A DNA stretch of 64,000 nucleotides from Nitrospirales bacterium (GTDB taxonomy: Bacteria; Nitrospirota; Nitrospiria; Nitrospirales; UBA8639), in contig JAJDBP010000036.1 in NCBI GenBank assembly GCA_029261295.1, forward strand, positions 16,610 through 80,609, written 5' to 3'. Shown in pieces: positions 9,169-18,790 of this stretch. A program made the position numbers and the translations under genes. Each line of letters opens with the position of its first letter. Within the stretch, counting starts at the first letter, position 1. A model generated the notes under the pieces. The model was not told where the DNA came from, made no database searches, and worked only from the letters and a program-made list of their open reading frames with translations.

Positions 9169-10170
9169 ATGAATCGAGAGCCTGCAGATGCTTCAGTTCC
9201 TCAAGCCAATATATTAATTGTTGAGGACGAGCAAGGCCCACGTGAAGCCTTAAAACTCATCCTTTCCCCCTACTTTAATCTCTATACCGTTGATCGAGCT
9301 GAAGTCGCAGAACAAATCCTTGCGACCCATCCGATTGATCTGGTGACTCTCGATCTTAAACTTCCAGATCAACCTGGAACGGATCTCCTCGCCAAAATTC
9401 GTGAAAATGGTCATGATGTCGATGTCATCATAATTACAGGCTACGGAACCCTACAATCAGCTATTGATGCCATTCGGCATGGCGTAGCCGCCTATATCCT
9501 TAAACCATTTAATGTGACAGATCTATTAGAAATCATTAAAAAATCACTAGAACGGCGAAAGCGACTTTCATCACTTCAGGATGCACTTCAAGCCTTGGGG
9601 AAACTCTGGGCCTCTGGTGTTGATGTGAAAACGGCCATGACGAATATTGAAACACTCCTAAGCGCGAAGCATCCCGAACTCATTCAACATGCGAGCCGAG
9701 TAAACTTTTATGCATCCTTACTAACAGAACATCTGGACTTACCCCAAGAAGATCGAGAAGCCATTCATCTTGGGGCCTATTTACACGATATTGGAAAAAT
9801 TGGCATTCATGATCGACTCATTGCGGGGCATCATTCTCTAACCCATCAAGATGAGGAACTCATGAGCTGCCATCCAACAATTGGAGCACAGATTTCAAGC
9901 GGCATTCCTTTCCATCCTGCAGTAGGACAAATCATCCGCTTTCATCATGAAAAATTTGATGGGTCAGGTTTTCCAGAAGGTCTATCCGGAGAGGCCATTC
10001 CATTTCCGGCTAGGATCGTCGGCCTGGCCAATATTTTCGACAATTATGTCACAGGTCAGGGGATACCCAAAGCGATGCCCGTCCCCGAAGCACGAGAGAG
10101 TATTCGACAAGAAGCAGGGAAAAGCCTCGATCCAAAACTTGCCGAATTGTTTGCCAAAGTGGTCTGGTAA
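9169..10170 (+). CDS. response regulator with HD-GYP-type output domain
   Basis: A 333-residue protein. The receiver domain (about residues 13-128) has the acidic pair VEDE, the phospho-acceptor in TLDLKLP near residue 60 and the conserved lysine in LKPF. The output half (about residues 165-333) has the HD motif YLHDIGKIG near residue 204 and HHEKFDGSGFP near residue 258. HD-GYP domains hydrolyse cyclic di-GMP, and GYP reads GFP here, a conservative change. The metal ligands (HD, HH, D) appear to be kept, so phosphodiesterase activity is plausible. AAGGAG precedes ATG 9169. The hybrid kinase gene starts 44 bp downstream and is the likely signalling partner. Confidence 0.9.
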   Translation: MNREPADASVPQANILIVEDEQGPREALKLILSPYFNLYTVDRAEVAEQILATHPIDLVTLDLKLPDQPGTDLLAKIRENGHDVDVIIITGYGTLQSAIDAIRHGVAAYILKPFNVTDLLEIIKKSLERRKRLSSLQDALQALGKLWASGVDVKTAMTNIETLLSAKHPELIQHASRVNFYASLLTEHLDLPQEDREAIHLGAYLHDIGKIGIHDRLIAGHHSLTHQDEELMSCHPTIGAQISSGIPFHPAVGQIIRFHHEKFDGSGFPEGLSGEAIPFPARIVGLANIFDNYVTGQGIPKAMPVPEARESIRQEAGKSLDPKLAELFAKVVW

Positions 10171-10214
10171 ATAAGCAATGTTCACCTGTGGTCAAGCCCC
10201 TCTCATTCTGAGTC

Positions 10215-12590
10215 ATGAATAAAACGATTCCTACACTAGCTCAATTAACTCACTCTTCGACCACAGAAAAGTGGGAGCAGGCCTTTGATGCCTTAACTGA
10301 TCACGTCATGATTGTGGACCAGGAAGGAAATATTGTCTGGGCCAATCAAGCCATTCGCAACCTCGTGGAACCCCAGGTAGGACAGATCGTAGGACGGCAT
10401 TACCGATTCCCCTACTATGGGGAAATTCTTCCTCCAAGCCCTCCCCCATGGGAAACCGTGTTAGCCGGTGCTCTTTCAGCCGTTGTCGAAACAGCGTTCC
10501 CCTTAATGTCAGGGCAATTTCTGGTGTCCTGTTTTCCCTTATTTGATACCCAAGGCACTCAGTGGGGTGCCATTTCGGTTGTCAAAGATATTACCGATCG
10601 GAAAAGAATTGAAGAAGCCTTAAGAAAAATTGCACAGAGCGATCCAGTCCCAGGAAGCATCGGCTTCTTACGGGCCTTAGTCAAAGACCTCTGCCAAGCC
10701 CTCAATGTCCCCTATGTCATTCTCGCTGACCTTGAAGAACCGAGCCATCCCAACGCTCAAACAGTGGCGGTATTAGCCAATGGAACCTTTCTCGAAAACT
10801 TTTCCTGGACACCACCTACAGCCTTATTGAATGATCTCAGCAGCGTAAAAGGATGTGCCTGGAATAACATTTCCACTCCTTTTTTCCCTCGAACCTCGGA
10901 AGTGTCTTCATGGGAAGTCACAAGTTATATGGGCAATGCCTTGAGGGGGCAAACGGGACAAATTATCGGTCTTCTGGTTGCATTGAGTCCAGAACCTATT
11001 ACCAATCCTCATGTCGCTAAATCTATTGTTCAATTATTTGCAGCCAGAGCCGCAAGTGAACTTCAACGAAAAAAAACAGAAGACGCCTTACGAGATAGTG
11101 AACAACGGTACAGAGCCATCGTCGAAAATGCGTATGATTTAATCATTGAAATCAGCAACCAAGGCAAATGCAACTATATAAGCCCGAACTGTCCAGCGGT
11201 ATTGGGGTATGACTCAACGGACATGTTGGGGAAAAGCTTTTTTGACTTTGTTTATCCTGAAGAACGAAAAACCCTTTCCGCATCATTCCACACTCAAATC
11301 GAGACACTCCAAGAAATCGATATGACCTGCCGGCTACAAACGAAACAGGGTGAATGGCGATGGTTTGAAAGTCATATCCATCCTTTTCGAACCAGTATGG
11401 GAATGGTGAAGGGTGTCATTGTGACAAGAGATATTACAGAGCAAAAGCGAGTAGAAGACGAACGCTTACGGGCCACAAAACTTGAATCAGTTGGTCTATT
11501 GGCTGGTGGAATTGCCCATGATTTCAATAATATTCTCACGTCAGTTTTTGCCAATATTGGATTGGCGAAAATGATTTCGACAAAGGAAGGCTCATCCATT
11601 TCCTCGATGATTGAACGTCTGAGTGCAGCAGAGAAAGCCTGCCTCAGAGCTCGAGACTTAACCAAACAACTCTTAACCTTTGCCAAAGGCGGTGCACCAG
11701 TTAAGAGTACGACATCCATTGCTTCCATCATTGGCGACACGGTGGAATTTGCACTCAGGGGATCCAGTGTTCGGTGTTGTTTACATATCCCAGAACATCT
11801 TTGGCCTGTGGTAGTGGATGAAGGTCAAATTAGTCAGGTGTTACAAAATCTCGTGATTAATGCTGAACAGGCCATGTCGGAAGGAGGCGTCATCAACGTC
11901 ACGGTGGAGAACGAATCGATTATTGATTCTTCTGATGTTCCACTCAAACCGGGCAACTACGTTCGGGTTTCAGTTGCAGATCAAGGTATTGGGATACCCC
12001 AGGATCATCTATCAAAAATTTTCGATCCCTACTTTACGACCAAACAAAAAGGGAGCGGTCTCGGTCTGGCCACGACCTATTCAATTATTAAACGCCACGA
12101 GGGCCACATCAGTGTTTCATCGGCACTTGGGAAAGGAGCGTGTTTCACTCTCTATCTCCCAGCATCATCACAGCAAGAAACCTCTCGAGATGAAACGCCA
12201 AGTGCCTTGATTTCTGGGAAAGGCCGAATACTGGTCATGGATGATGAAGATGAAATTCAGGAGGTCTTGGGCAAAATGCTCGAGCATCTTGGGTTTGACG
12301 TAGATTTTGCCAATGAGGGAGAAAAGGCCTTGAGCCATTACACTAAGGCTTTTCAAGAAGGCCTGCCCTACGTTGCAACTATTTTGGATCTCACGATTCC
12401 CGGAGGAATGGGAGGAAAGGAGACCCTTCGGCAAATTAAATCCTTCCACCCTGAAGCAGCAGTCATTGTCTCAAGTGGGTATTCAAATGATCCCGTGATG
12501 GCTCGTTTTCAAGAATTTGGATTTTCCGGAGTCATTGCCAAACCCTACAACCTCGTTGATCTCTCGAAAGTCCTCAGCGAGATTCTCTAG
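10215..12590 (+). CDS. hybrid histidine kinase (PAS-GAF-PAS-HisKA-HATPase-receiver)
   Basis: A 791-residue soluble hybrid kinase with no transmembrane segment. Order: PAS (about 17-130), GAF-like domain (about 150-285), second PAS with PAC (about 295-415), a HisKA box with GGIAHDFNNIL and its phospho-histidine near residue 435, an HATPase domain with N, G1 (VADQGIGIP) and G2 (GSGLGLATTYSII) boxes, and a C-terminal receiver with MDDEDE and acceptor aspartate in ILDLTIPGG near residue 724. The PAS and GAF domains suggest a cytoplasmic redox, gas or small-ligand signal. It probably feeds the HD-GYP regulator encoded just upstream, linking the signal to cyclic di-GMP turnover. Confidence 0.93.
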   Translation: MNKTIPTLAQLTHSSTTEKWEQAFDALTDHVMIVDQEGNIVWANQAIRNLVEPQVGQIVGRHYRFPYYGEILPPSPPPWETVLAGALSAVVETAFPLMSGQFLVSCFPLFDTQGTQWGAISVVKDITDRKRIEEALRKIAQSDPVPGSIGFLRALVKDLCQALNVPYVILADLEEPSHPNAQTVAVLANGTFLENFSWTPPTALLNDLSSVKGCAWNNISTPFFPRTSEVSSWEVTSYMGNALRGQTGQIIGLLVALSPEPITNPHVAKSIVQLFAARAASELQRKKTEDALRDSEQRYRAIVENAYDLIIEISNQGKCNYISPNCPAVLGYDSTDMLGKSFFDFVYPEERKTLSASFHTQIETLQEIDMTCRLQTKQGEWRWFESHIHPFRTSMGMVKGVIVTRDITEQKRVEDERLRATKLESVGLLAGGIAHDFNNILTSVFANIGLAKMISTKEGSSISSMIERLSAAEKACLRARDLTKQLLTFAKGGAPVKSTTSIASIIGDTVEFALRGSSVRCCLHIPEHLWPVVVDEGQISQVLQNLVINAEQAMSEGGVINVTVENESIIDSSDVPLKPGNYVRVSVADQGIGIPQDHLSKIFDPYFTTKQKGSGLGLATTYSIIKRHEGHISVSSALGKGACFTLYLPASSQQETSRDETPSALISGKGRILVMDDEDEIQEVLGKMLEHLGFDVDFANEGEKALSHYTKAFQEGLPYVATILDLTIPGGMGGKETLRQIKSFHPEAAVIVSSGYSNDPVMARFQEFGFSGVIAKPYNLVDLSKVLSEIL

Positions 12591-12613
12591 CAATTTCCTC
12601 ACCGTACGTTTGA

Positions 12614-13645
12614 TTAGGAAGATGCGGTACTTCGTAATTCATGAGGAGATAAGATCCCTCGTTCAGTAATAATCCCAGCAATGAGATCAGCTGGAGTCAC
12701 ATCAAACGCCGGATTCCACACCGACACTCCAGAAGGCGCGATCAGCCGACTCCCATGCACTTGTCTGACCTCTGAAGAATCTCGCTCTTCAATAGGAATA
12801 CCGTCTCCATTCCGTGTCTTCAAATCAATGGTTGAAAGAGGAGCTGCCACATAAAATGGAATCCCATGGGCTTTGGCCAATACGGCGACGGAATAGGTTC
12901 CAATTTTATTCGCCACATCCCCATTCGCCGCAATACGATCGGCTCCGACCACACAACATTGCACTCGTTTTTTTTGCATTAACGCCCCAGCCATATTATC
13001 CGTAATAAGAGTCACAGGAATACCATCTTGTTCCAGTTCCCACGCCGTTAAACGTGCTCCTTGAAGGACTGGTCGGGTTTCATCCGCAAAAACGCGAAGA
13101 TTTTTCCCTTCTTCCCAGGCAGCCCTCACCACACCTAAAGCGGTACCATAACCCGCAGTGGCTAACGCCCCAGCATTACAATGCGTGAGAATCGAATCAC
13201 CATCATGAATAATAGCTGCACCATATTTTCCCAACGTTTGATTGACACGAACATCTTCTTCAAGAATCGCCAGCGCTTCATCCAATAATCGCTCTTGGAC
13301 ATCCTGTAGATTCGCCAGAGGCACCGCAGCGAGCGCCTTTTTCATTCGGTCCACCGCCCAAAAGAGATTCACCGCAGTCGGCCTAGTGGCGGCAAGGACT
13401 TCAAACACGGTATCCATATGCATCGGAAAACCATCTAAAGTGGCCTGCGTATATTGTCTTGCGCCAAGAGCAATTCCTAAGGCGGCTGTCACACCAATGG
13501 CCGGGGCTCCACGAACATTGAGATTTCGAATCGCCTCAGCCACACAATGATAATCAGCACATTCCAAAAAACTCACTTCACCCGGCAGGACAGCTTGATC
13601 CAAAATACGAACCTTATTGTCTTTCCATTCAACGGTTGGAACCAT
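12614..13645 (-). CDS. mtnA: S-methyl-5-thioribose-1-phosphate isomerase
   Basis: MtnA converts 5-methylthioribose 1-phosphate to the ribulose form in the methionine salvage pathway. The product begins MVPTVEWKDNKVRILDQ, as usual for the family. It contains RNLNVRGAPAIG, the catalytic cysteine in HCNAGALATAGYG (Cys156) and the catalytic aspartate in VVGADRIAANGDVANKIGT (Asp236). At 343 residues the length is normal. I prefer ATG 13645, which has AGGAAAGG eight bases upstream, over an in-frame ATG at 13693 that would add 16 uncharacteristic residues. It follows the AsmA-like gene on the same strand with a 60-bp gap and may be cotranscribed. No other salvage gene is nearby. Confidence 0.95.
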   Translation of the reverse strand: MVPTVEWKDNKVRILDQAVLPGEVSFLECADYHCVAEAIRNLNVRGAPAIGVTAALGIALGARQYTQATLDGFPMHMDTVFEVLAATRPTAVNLFWAVDRMKKALAAVPLANLQDVQERLLDEALAILEEDVRVNQTLGKYGAAIIHDGDSILTHCNAGALATAGYGTALGVVRAAWEEGKNLRVFADETRPVLQGARLTAWELEQDGIPVTLITDNMAGALMQKKRVQCCVVGADRIAANGDVANKIGTYSVAVLAKAHGIPFYVAAPLSTIDLKTRNGDGIPIEERDSSEVRQVHGSRLIAPSGVSVWNPAFDVTPADLIAGIITERGILSPHELRSTASS

Positions 13646-13704
13646 CTTTTTGACCTTTCCTCGTTTTTTTGAGAGAAAAATACTCAAATTCAAATTTATG
13701 ATGA

Positions 13705-16700
13705 TTATCGTTTTTGTTCAACTGCAGGTTGCCCCGACTCGTTTTGTCCAGAACGGGGAAGCTCTAAGGGAGTGGAGGTCGGTTTCTTGGGAACCTCTTT
13801 CTTCGTCTGAGCAGAGCCAAACACCGTGTTTTTCAAGACATCAAACGCCAATTGGGCCAATCCACCCAATCCTTTCGTGAGTGATTTATTTGGCATATAG
13901 GTAACTGTCGGCTCTTTGATAGGTCCGATGATGCTAAACATGGCCGTGGCAATACCTTTTCGGTCGCCAGAAAAAATGGTCCCAAAAAGCGGAATGGCTT
14001 TGAGCATATCAGAATAGGGGCCAAAGGGACTCACGGCAACGACTCCTTCCAAGAGATCTCGTCTAAAATCATAGGCTCCCGCAAATGTCGAATTCATGAC
14101 CGGACTCCGCAGCCGAAAATCTTTCGATTTGAAGATGCCTTCTTCAATTGTGAGGTTGGCATCGACCGATTTATAGGGAAAACCTGTTTTTTCAAAATTC
14201 ACTTTTCCGCGAAGGACATGAGGAAGATTAAGGATTCGGAGAATTTTGGGAATCACGACACCTTTTCGAACATAGCCATCTGAAAGAGAGATTTCTAATC
14301 CGCCTTCTAAGGTAGGAATAATTCCACGGGGATCACGTCCATGCCCTTGAATCTTCCCGCGAATGTTGATGGGGCCGGAAATAGCATGACTCTCATCACC
14401 CATGGCCTTTAGGACTTTTTCAAAAGGAAGATGATGTCCCTCAAAGGAGGCTCGCACGGCAGCGGGTTTTCCAGGAGGAAGATGCACGAAGGCTCGGCCT
14501 TTCACACTTCCATCTTTTTCAACCATGGCTTGAATATTATCGATGGTGACCAAGTTGGCATCCACCTTCAATTCAGCTGATAATTTATGGCCAAGGATCC
14601 CTTTATACCGAGGGTGTTCAATAAATAGCGACCCTTCTAACTTCCCCTGACTAGCTAGCCATTCAACCCCATCACGCAACACAGATCGCTCATCTTTTGG
14701 AATGAGCAAATCAATATCAAATTTTGGCGCATTCCAAAGCACACTCAACTGAGGACTGGATTTCCATTGTTTCACAAATCCTGTGACCACGGCTTCACTA
14801 TCCCTGATATGAAATTCCAGTCGCTTTAAATCTAGTAAATCCTTATCGATGCGTACACGAACAAAGACGTTTTCCACCGAATCTTGAATGCCAGGAATCG
14901 TCAAGACCCCATCCGTCAGGGCAATCCATCCTTTCATATTCCATTTGGCCCAATCCGATCCAATACCGTTTCCACCTAATTGAATTTCAAAAATCCCTGA
15001 TTGAATGGCATTACCGAACATCTGAATCTTGTTTGGTAAGACGCCAATAGAAATGGGGCCAGAATCAAGCCGACCTTCAAAACTCCAATTCGGACGATAT
15101 CGGGCAACACCCTGACCCCGCAAACGAATGGGAAGCATGGCCAATTCGATGCGTTCAAATCGAACGGTTCCCCCTGGTCGAACCTGCCCATCAAATTCTA
15201 AGGTACTGGCTTGTCCTGCTTCTTTGGTTAACACAGACGGAATCGTCAAAGAGGCTTTTTCGCCATCAATAACTCCCTTGACCGAAAGACGATGACTTGG
15301 ACCTCGTAGTGTCACTGACGTGTGAAGTGGTCCCCTAACTTTCAAGCCTGATTGAGATGACGCTGACTGAGGAGTCGGGGAAAGGACCTGCCCATCGAAC
15401 CCTGCCGTCACCGTTAAGGGTTCAAACCGAACATCATCTTGATGGATAATCGTTCCATGTAATGTCACAGGGTAGCCATTCATGTCTCCCTGCATATTTT
15501 CCAACACCGTACTATCCGGAGAAAACTGAATCTTCCCATGAACATTGAACACCTGATGGGGGAAGTTTGGAATGGTGAGCACGACGTTGGTTGGTTGATA
15601 CTCTCCTTCCTGAAAGGTTAAGCCTGGCTCATTCAACAGCTCTCCAGAAAACCCTAAATGAAGAAGCCCTTGGCCTTGCGAAAACTTTAAGGCTTGCCAA
15701 CCAGAAGAATCAGAAGAAGGCGAGCCTAATTGACGAACAAAATCCCACACTTTTTTTGCCGGAACCTGCCCTTGAATTTCAACATCACCCCATGCCCCAT
15801 TTTCCTTTAACAGGAGTACGCCTTTTGTGACATCAACGAGAATTCCATCATAGACACCAGTAGCCTTTGAGACTTGAATTCGATCGGGCTCAACCACAAT
15901 GGTTCCTTGAACCTGGTCAGCCTTTGGTAATTCTGGAAAATTGAGAAACCCATTATTCACTTGGAAGGTTCCCGTGACCGATGTGCCAACATCGGCTCTG
16001 GTGGAACTCGTCACCCGGGCATCCAGAACTTTTAAATCCCCACCCCATTCGCCCTGTTTCCAAAGATCACCAACCGAACCAGGTAACCACGCCTTCGGTA
16101 CCGCCTTTCGAACGGTCTCAAGATTCAGGCTAGAAGAACGCAAAGACACAGAGGTCATCTCATGCCCATCCTCCAGACCTTCAATCGAGACATTGCCCCC
16201 GAGAGTAAGAGAAGGGTTGGAAAGCGCAATATTTGAAAACTGCAGGTGGGAGGTGAGCCCATTTTTGACCCATTTCACCCGTGAATCCAGGTTAAGCGTT
16301 CCAGGAAATTGCTTAAGAAGTTCCTCCTTGGGGAAAAATTCAGCGAATTGATTGATGGCCACATCTCGGGTCCCAATGGTTCCAGTAAACGTCATCTGTT
16401 CCAAGGATACAGATTGTTGGCCCGACGAAGACAAAGGTACCGTCGAGATAGCCTCAAAGCCACCGGATAATTGAAAAGGCGCGAAACTTTGCGCCTGACG
16501 AAGATTTCCAGACAGCGTCAACGTTGCATGAATGGCTTCTTCCTCATAGGATGTATCAGACATCCAGGTAACATTTTCAATGACGACACCGCGCACAGTC
16601 TCGGAGGGCGATTCATCAATCACTATAATTTTCCCATTTCTCACATCCATTTTCCCCAAGATTAAAAAGGAGGAAAGAGACGAGAGGCCTGCTTGCTTAT

Positions 16701-17067
16701 TGGAATGTCCTAAAAAACGCCAAATTCCCATTCGATCTCGCCGAATCTCAATTTCAGGTTGATCCAGAGCAAACTCTTTAACAACAAGTTTTTTCTGCAA
16801 CAATTGCCCGATGCCCAGTTCTAAACTCATAGATTTCGCTCGAAACACGGCATGGGAGTCGGCCTGTTCTTTCACCACAATATCGGAAACCAGAAAATGA
16901 GGAGATGGGAAGAACGCTAAAGACGTGCGCCCCACCTGTACGTGAGAGCCTAACGTTTGTTGGATCTGCCCTAGGACCAAAGACTTCAAATAATCGGGAT
17001 TCAAAAACCATGGCAGAATGATGAGCGCCCCAATGAGGAGAAAGGCCCCAAGGCTTCCCCACAGCAT
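13705..17067 (-). CDS. AsmA-family envelope protein
   Basis: A 1120-residue protein with one N-terminal signal anchor (WGSLGAFLLIGALIILPWFL), then the AsmA start pattern: PDYLKSLVLGQIQQTLGSHVQVG and FPSPHFLVSDIVV. The long middle is beta-rich and repetitive, in keeping with a periplasm-spanning beta-groove. The C-terminal AsmA-like region includes GHGRDPRG, LPHVLRGKVNFEKTGFPYKS and LEGVVAVSPFGPYSDMLKAIPLFG. AsmA, TamB and YhdP relatives are tied to phospholipid transport between membranes; that role here is by family. The last 50 residues are charged and low-complexity. It lies upstream of mtnA on the same strand. Confidence 0.9.
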   Translation of the reverse strand: MLWGSLGAFLLIGALIILPWFLNPDYLKSLVLGQIQQTLGSHVQVGRTSLAFFPSPHFLVSDIVVKEQADSHAVFRAKSMSLELGIGQLLQKKLVVKEFALDQPEIEIRRDRMGIWRFLGHSNKQAGLSSLSSFLILGKMDVRNGKIIVIDESPSETVRGVVIENVTWMSDTSYEEEAIHATLTLSGNLRQAQSFAPFQLSGGFEAISTVPLSSSGQQSVSLEQMTFTGTIGTRDVAINQFAEFFPKEELLKQFPGTLNLDSRVKWVKNGLTSHLQFSNIALSNPSLTLGGNVSIEGLEDGHEMTSVSLRSSSLNLETVRKAVPKAWLPGSVGDLWKQGEWGGDLKVLDARVTSSTRADVGTSVTGTFQVNNGFLNFPELPKADQVQGTIVVEPDRIQVSKATGVYDGILVDVTKGVLLLKENGAWGDVEIQGQVPAKKVWDFVRQLGSPSSDSSGWQALKFSQGQGLLHLGFSGELLNEPGLTFQEGEYQPTNVVLTIPNFPHQVFNVHGKIQFSPDSTVLENMQGDMNGYPVTLHGTIIHQDDVRFEPLTVTAGFDGQVLSPTPQSASSQSGLKVRGPLHTSVTLRGPSHRLSVKGVIDGEKASLTIPSVLTKEAGQASTLEFDGQVRPGGTVRFERIELAMLPIRLRGQGVARYRPNWSFEGRLDSGPISIGVLPNKIQMFGNAIQSGIFEIQLGGNGIGSDWAKWNMKGWIALTDGVLTIPGIQDSVENVFVRVRIDKDLLDLKRLEFHIRDSEAVVTGFVKQWKSSPQLSVLWNAPKFDIDLLIPKDERSVLRDGVEWLASQGKLEGSLFIEHPRYKGILGHKLSAELKVDANLVTIDNIQAMVEKDGSVKGRAFVHLPPGKPAAVRASFEGHHLPFEKVLKAMGDESHAISGPINIRGKIQGHGRDPRGIIPTLEGGLEISLSDGYVRKGVVIPKILRILNLPHVLRGKVNFEKTGFPYKSVDANLTIEEGIFKSKDFRLRSPVMNSTFAGAYDFRRDLLEGVVAVSPFGPYSDMLKAIPLFGTIFSGDRKGIATAMFSIIGPIKEPTVTYMPNKSLTKGLGGLAQLAFDVLKNTVFGSAQTKKEVPKKPTSTPLELPRSGQNESGQPAVEQKR

Positions 17068-17429
17068 GGTCCTTTTTACAGAAGGTCGCAGAAGAGTATC
17101 CCCACTAAGCCAACACGGTAGGCGGTAAAATGGTGAAAAGAGTGAAAATACAAGGTGTCAATCGTGATGTTGTATCTTACTGGAATTTGGGTATAAGGAA
17201 AGAAGATGTTGTCAGTTTTCCTGTTGTAAAAACCGTTATAATCATTGTACAAAAAATGAGATAAAAAAGAATGGACGATTCTCCAATACAGGAGGAGATC
17301 TGTGCTGCACTTTCTTGACCCTTTTGACACAGGTACGATATCCTGCCACGTCTAAATTGGAGCGCCCGCAAGCCTTATTTGAGGATCGGCACTCTCCCAT
17401 TTCACCTCTTTTAGATCACAACAATTGAA
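17068..17429. other. intergenic region between divergent genes
   Basis: About 360 bp separates the AsmA-like gene (minus) from the HD-domain gene (plus). It is AT-rich in its first half. GGAGGAG near 17292 is not followed by a credible gene. Small frames on the minus strand here lack protein-like composition. It presumably carries both promoters, but I cannot place them with confidence. Confidence 0.5.
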
Positions 17430-18284
17430 TTGAAGCCATCTCACACTTTCCTCACCCGTGTTCAAGTCTCATCACTCCTGAAGTTGTATGATGTGCCCGA
17501 TCCAGCCAATTCTAAAAAGATACTGATCGGCTATGATAAAGCCCATGCCCATCGCACCGCACGCATGTGTGTGCCGGTCGCAGAAGCATTAGGACATCCA
17601 CACCCACGACTCAAACAATTTGAAGCCGCCTGTTTACTCCATGACATGGGACGAGCAGGCCTGAATGCAAAATTATTCGGGACCATCTGGTCATGGGCGA
17701 AACAACAGGGCATTCCCACCAGACCACGAGAATGGCGAGCCAAATATCCGACCACACCCTATGGCAAAGAATCTCAAGCCTTTATCAAGCGGTACAAACA
17801 CGCACTTCTCGAACAAGGGCTCAAACTCACACCAGCGGTCAAGGACCATATAGACATGCGATTGGGCTTTTCCAAACGCCTCAAAAAATGTATCCGTCCA
17901 GTCAAAACCACCTTGTATAGTCTTGAAATCGAATGGGCGCCCTGGATGGAACGAATCATGTTGTATTATTATTACCCGGAAAAATTAGACACAGCACCCA
18001 CGTGGACACATCAATTGGGAGAAATTTTGGTGGCCTGCGAACAACTCGAAGCCTACAGTAATCATCGACGTGGCAAAGATTACTATGCCCGCTCAGAAGA
18101 AAGCTTTCAGGCGGCATTCGCGTATCTTCGCCAACTCACCAAACAAAAGATTGTCAGTCGAGACGTCTTAAATACCATTTGCCGGTTAACTCGGGAAGGG
18201 TGCTTTACCCCAACATTACGACAAGCGCGAGGGGGCACTTTGTCGACCGCCGAACAACGCTATCTGGCCTCAGTGGCAGCCTGA
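17430..18284 (+). CDS. HD-domain protein (predicted phosphohydrolase)
   Basis: A 284-residue soluble protein. The HD fold is seen in AHRTARMCVPVAEALG followed by ACLLHDMGRAG near residue 68, and a later YSLEIEWAPWMERIMLYYYYPEKLD. HD proteins are metal-dependent phosphohydrolases acting on nucleotides or cyclic dinucleotides; the substrate here is not evident. The start is uncertain: the frame begins with TTG 17430 and no in-frame ATG occurs before the HD motif. The YjbQ gene begins 7 bp after its stop, indicating an operon. Confidence 0.8.
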   Translation: MKPSHTFLTRVQVSSLLKLYDVPDPANSKKILIGYDKAHAHRTARMCVPVAEALGHPHPRLKQFEAACLLHDMGRAGLNAKLFGTIWSWAKQQGIPTRPREWRAKYPTTPYGKESQAFIKRYKHALLEQGLKLTPAVKDHIDMRLGFSKRLKKCIRPVKTTLYSLEIEWAPWMERIMLYYYYPEKLDTAPTWTHQLGEILVACEQLEAYSNHRRGKDYYARSEESFQAAFAYLRQLTKQKIVSRDVLNTICRLTREGCFTPTLRQARGGTLSTAEQRYLASVAA

Positions 18285-18290
18285 CCGATC

Positions 18291-18713
18291 ATGCCGGTTT
18301 CCACCCATACGCTACAAGCCGACATGAAGGGTGATTCTCAAATGGAGAATCTCACCGAATCGATGAAGGCCATCCTTAGCAAGTCGGGCATCGCCAATGG
18401 CACGCTCACCCTCTTTGTGAAGCACACCACCGCCAGCGTCATGATTATCGAAGACGAACCCGGCATTCGAGCAGATACACAACACTATTGGAATGCCACC
18501 ATTCCTCCCAAAAAAGACTGGCAGCACAACACCAGAAACCCTGGAGAAGATAATGGGCATTCTCATTTGCGTGGTCAATTGCAAGGCCCATCCATCACGA
18601 TTCCCATCGTCCAAGGAGCGCTCACCTTGGGTACCTGGCAACAAATTGTGCTGATCGATTTTGATACCCGTGCACGAACCCGAGACCTCGTCGTACAAAT
18701 CATTGGTGAATAG
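18291..18713 (+). CDS. YjbQ family protein (UPF0047)
   Basis: A 140-residue protein. Family marks are LTLFVKHTTASVMIIEDEPG, the histidine-rich GEDNGHSHLRGQLQGPSI and the end ITIPIVQGALTLGTWQQIVLIDFDTR. YjbQ proteins form trimers with a histidine/glutamate metal-like site. Some have thiamin-phosphate synthase activity in vitro, hence the common name 'secondary thiamine-phosphate synthase', but their physiological job is unclear. No thiamin genes are near. It is coupled with the HD-domain gene upstream and followed by the HtrA-like gene 77 bp downstream. Confidence 0.93.
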   Translation: MPVSTHTLQADMKGDSQMENLTESMKAILSKSGIANGTLTLFVKHTTASVMIIEDEPGIRADTQHYWNATIPPKKDWQHNTRNPGEDNGHSHLRGQLQGPSITIPIVQGALTLGTWQQIVLIDFDTRARTRDLVVQIIGE

Positions 18714-18790
18714 GAAAAAACCATTCGGAACCCACCACCAATGACCTAACCGACTCCGCCTATTTACCCTCTTCTGGCACTCCCAAACAC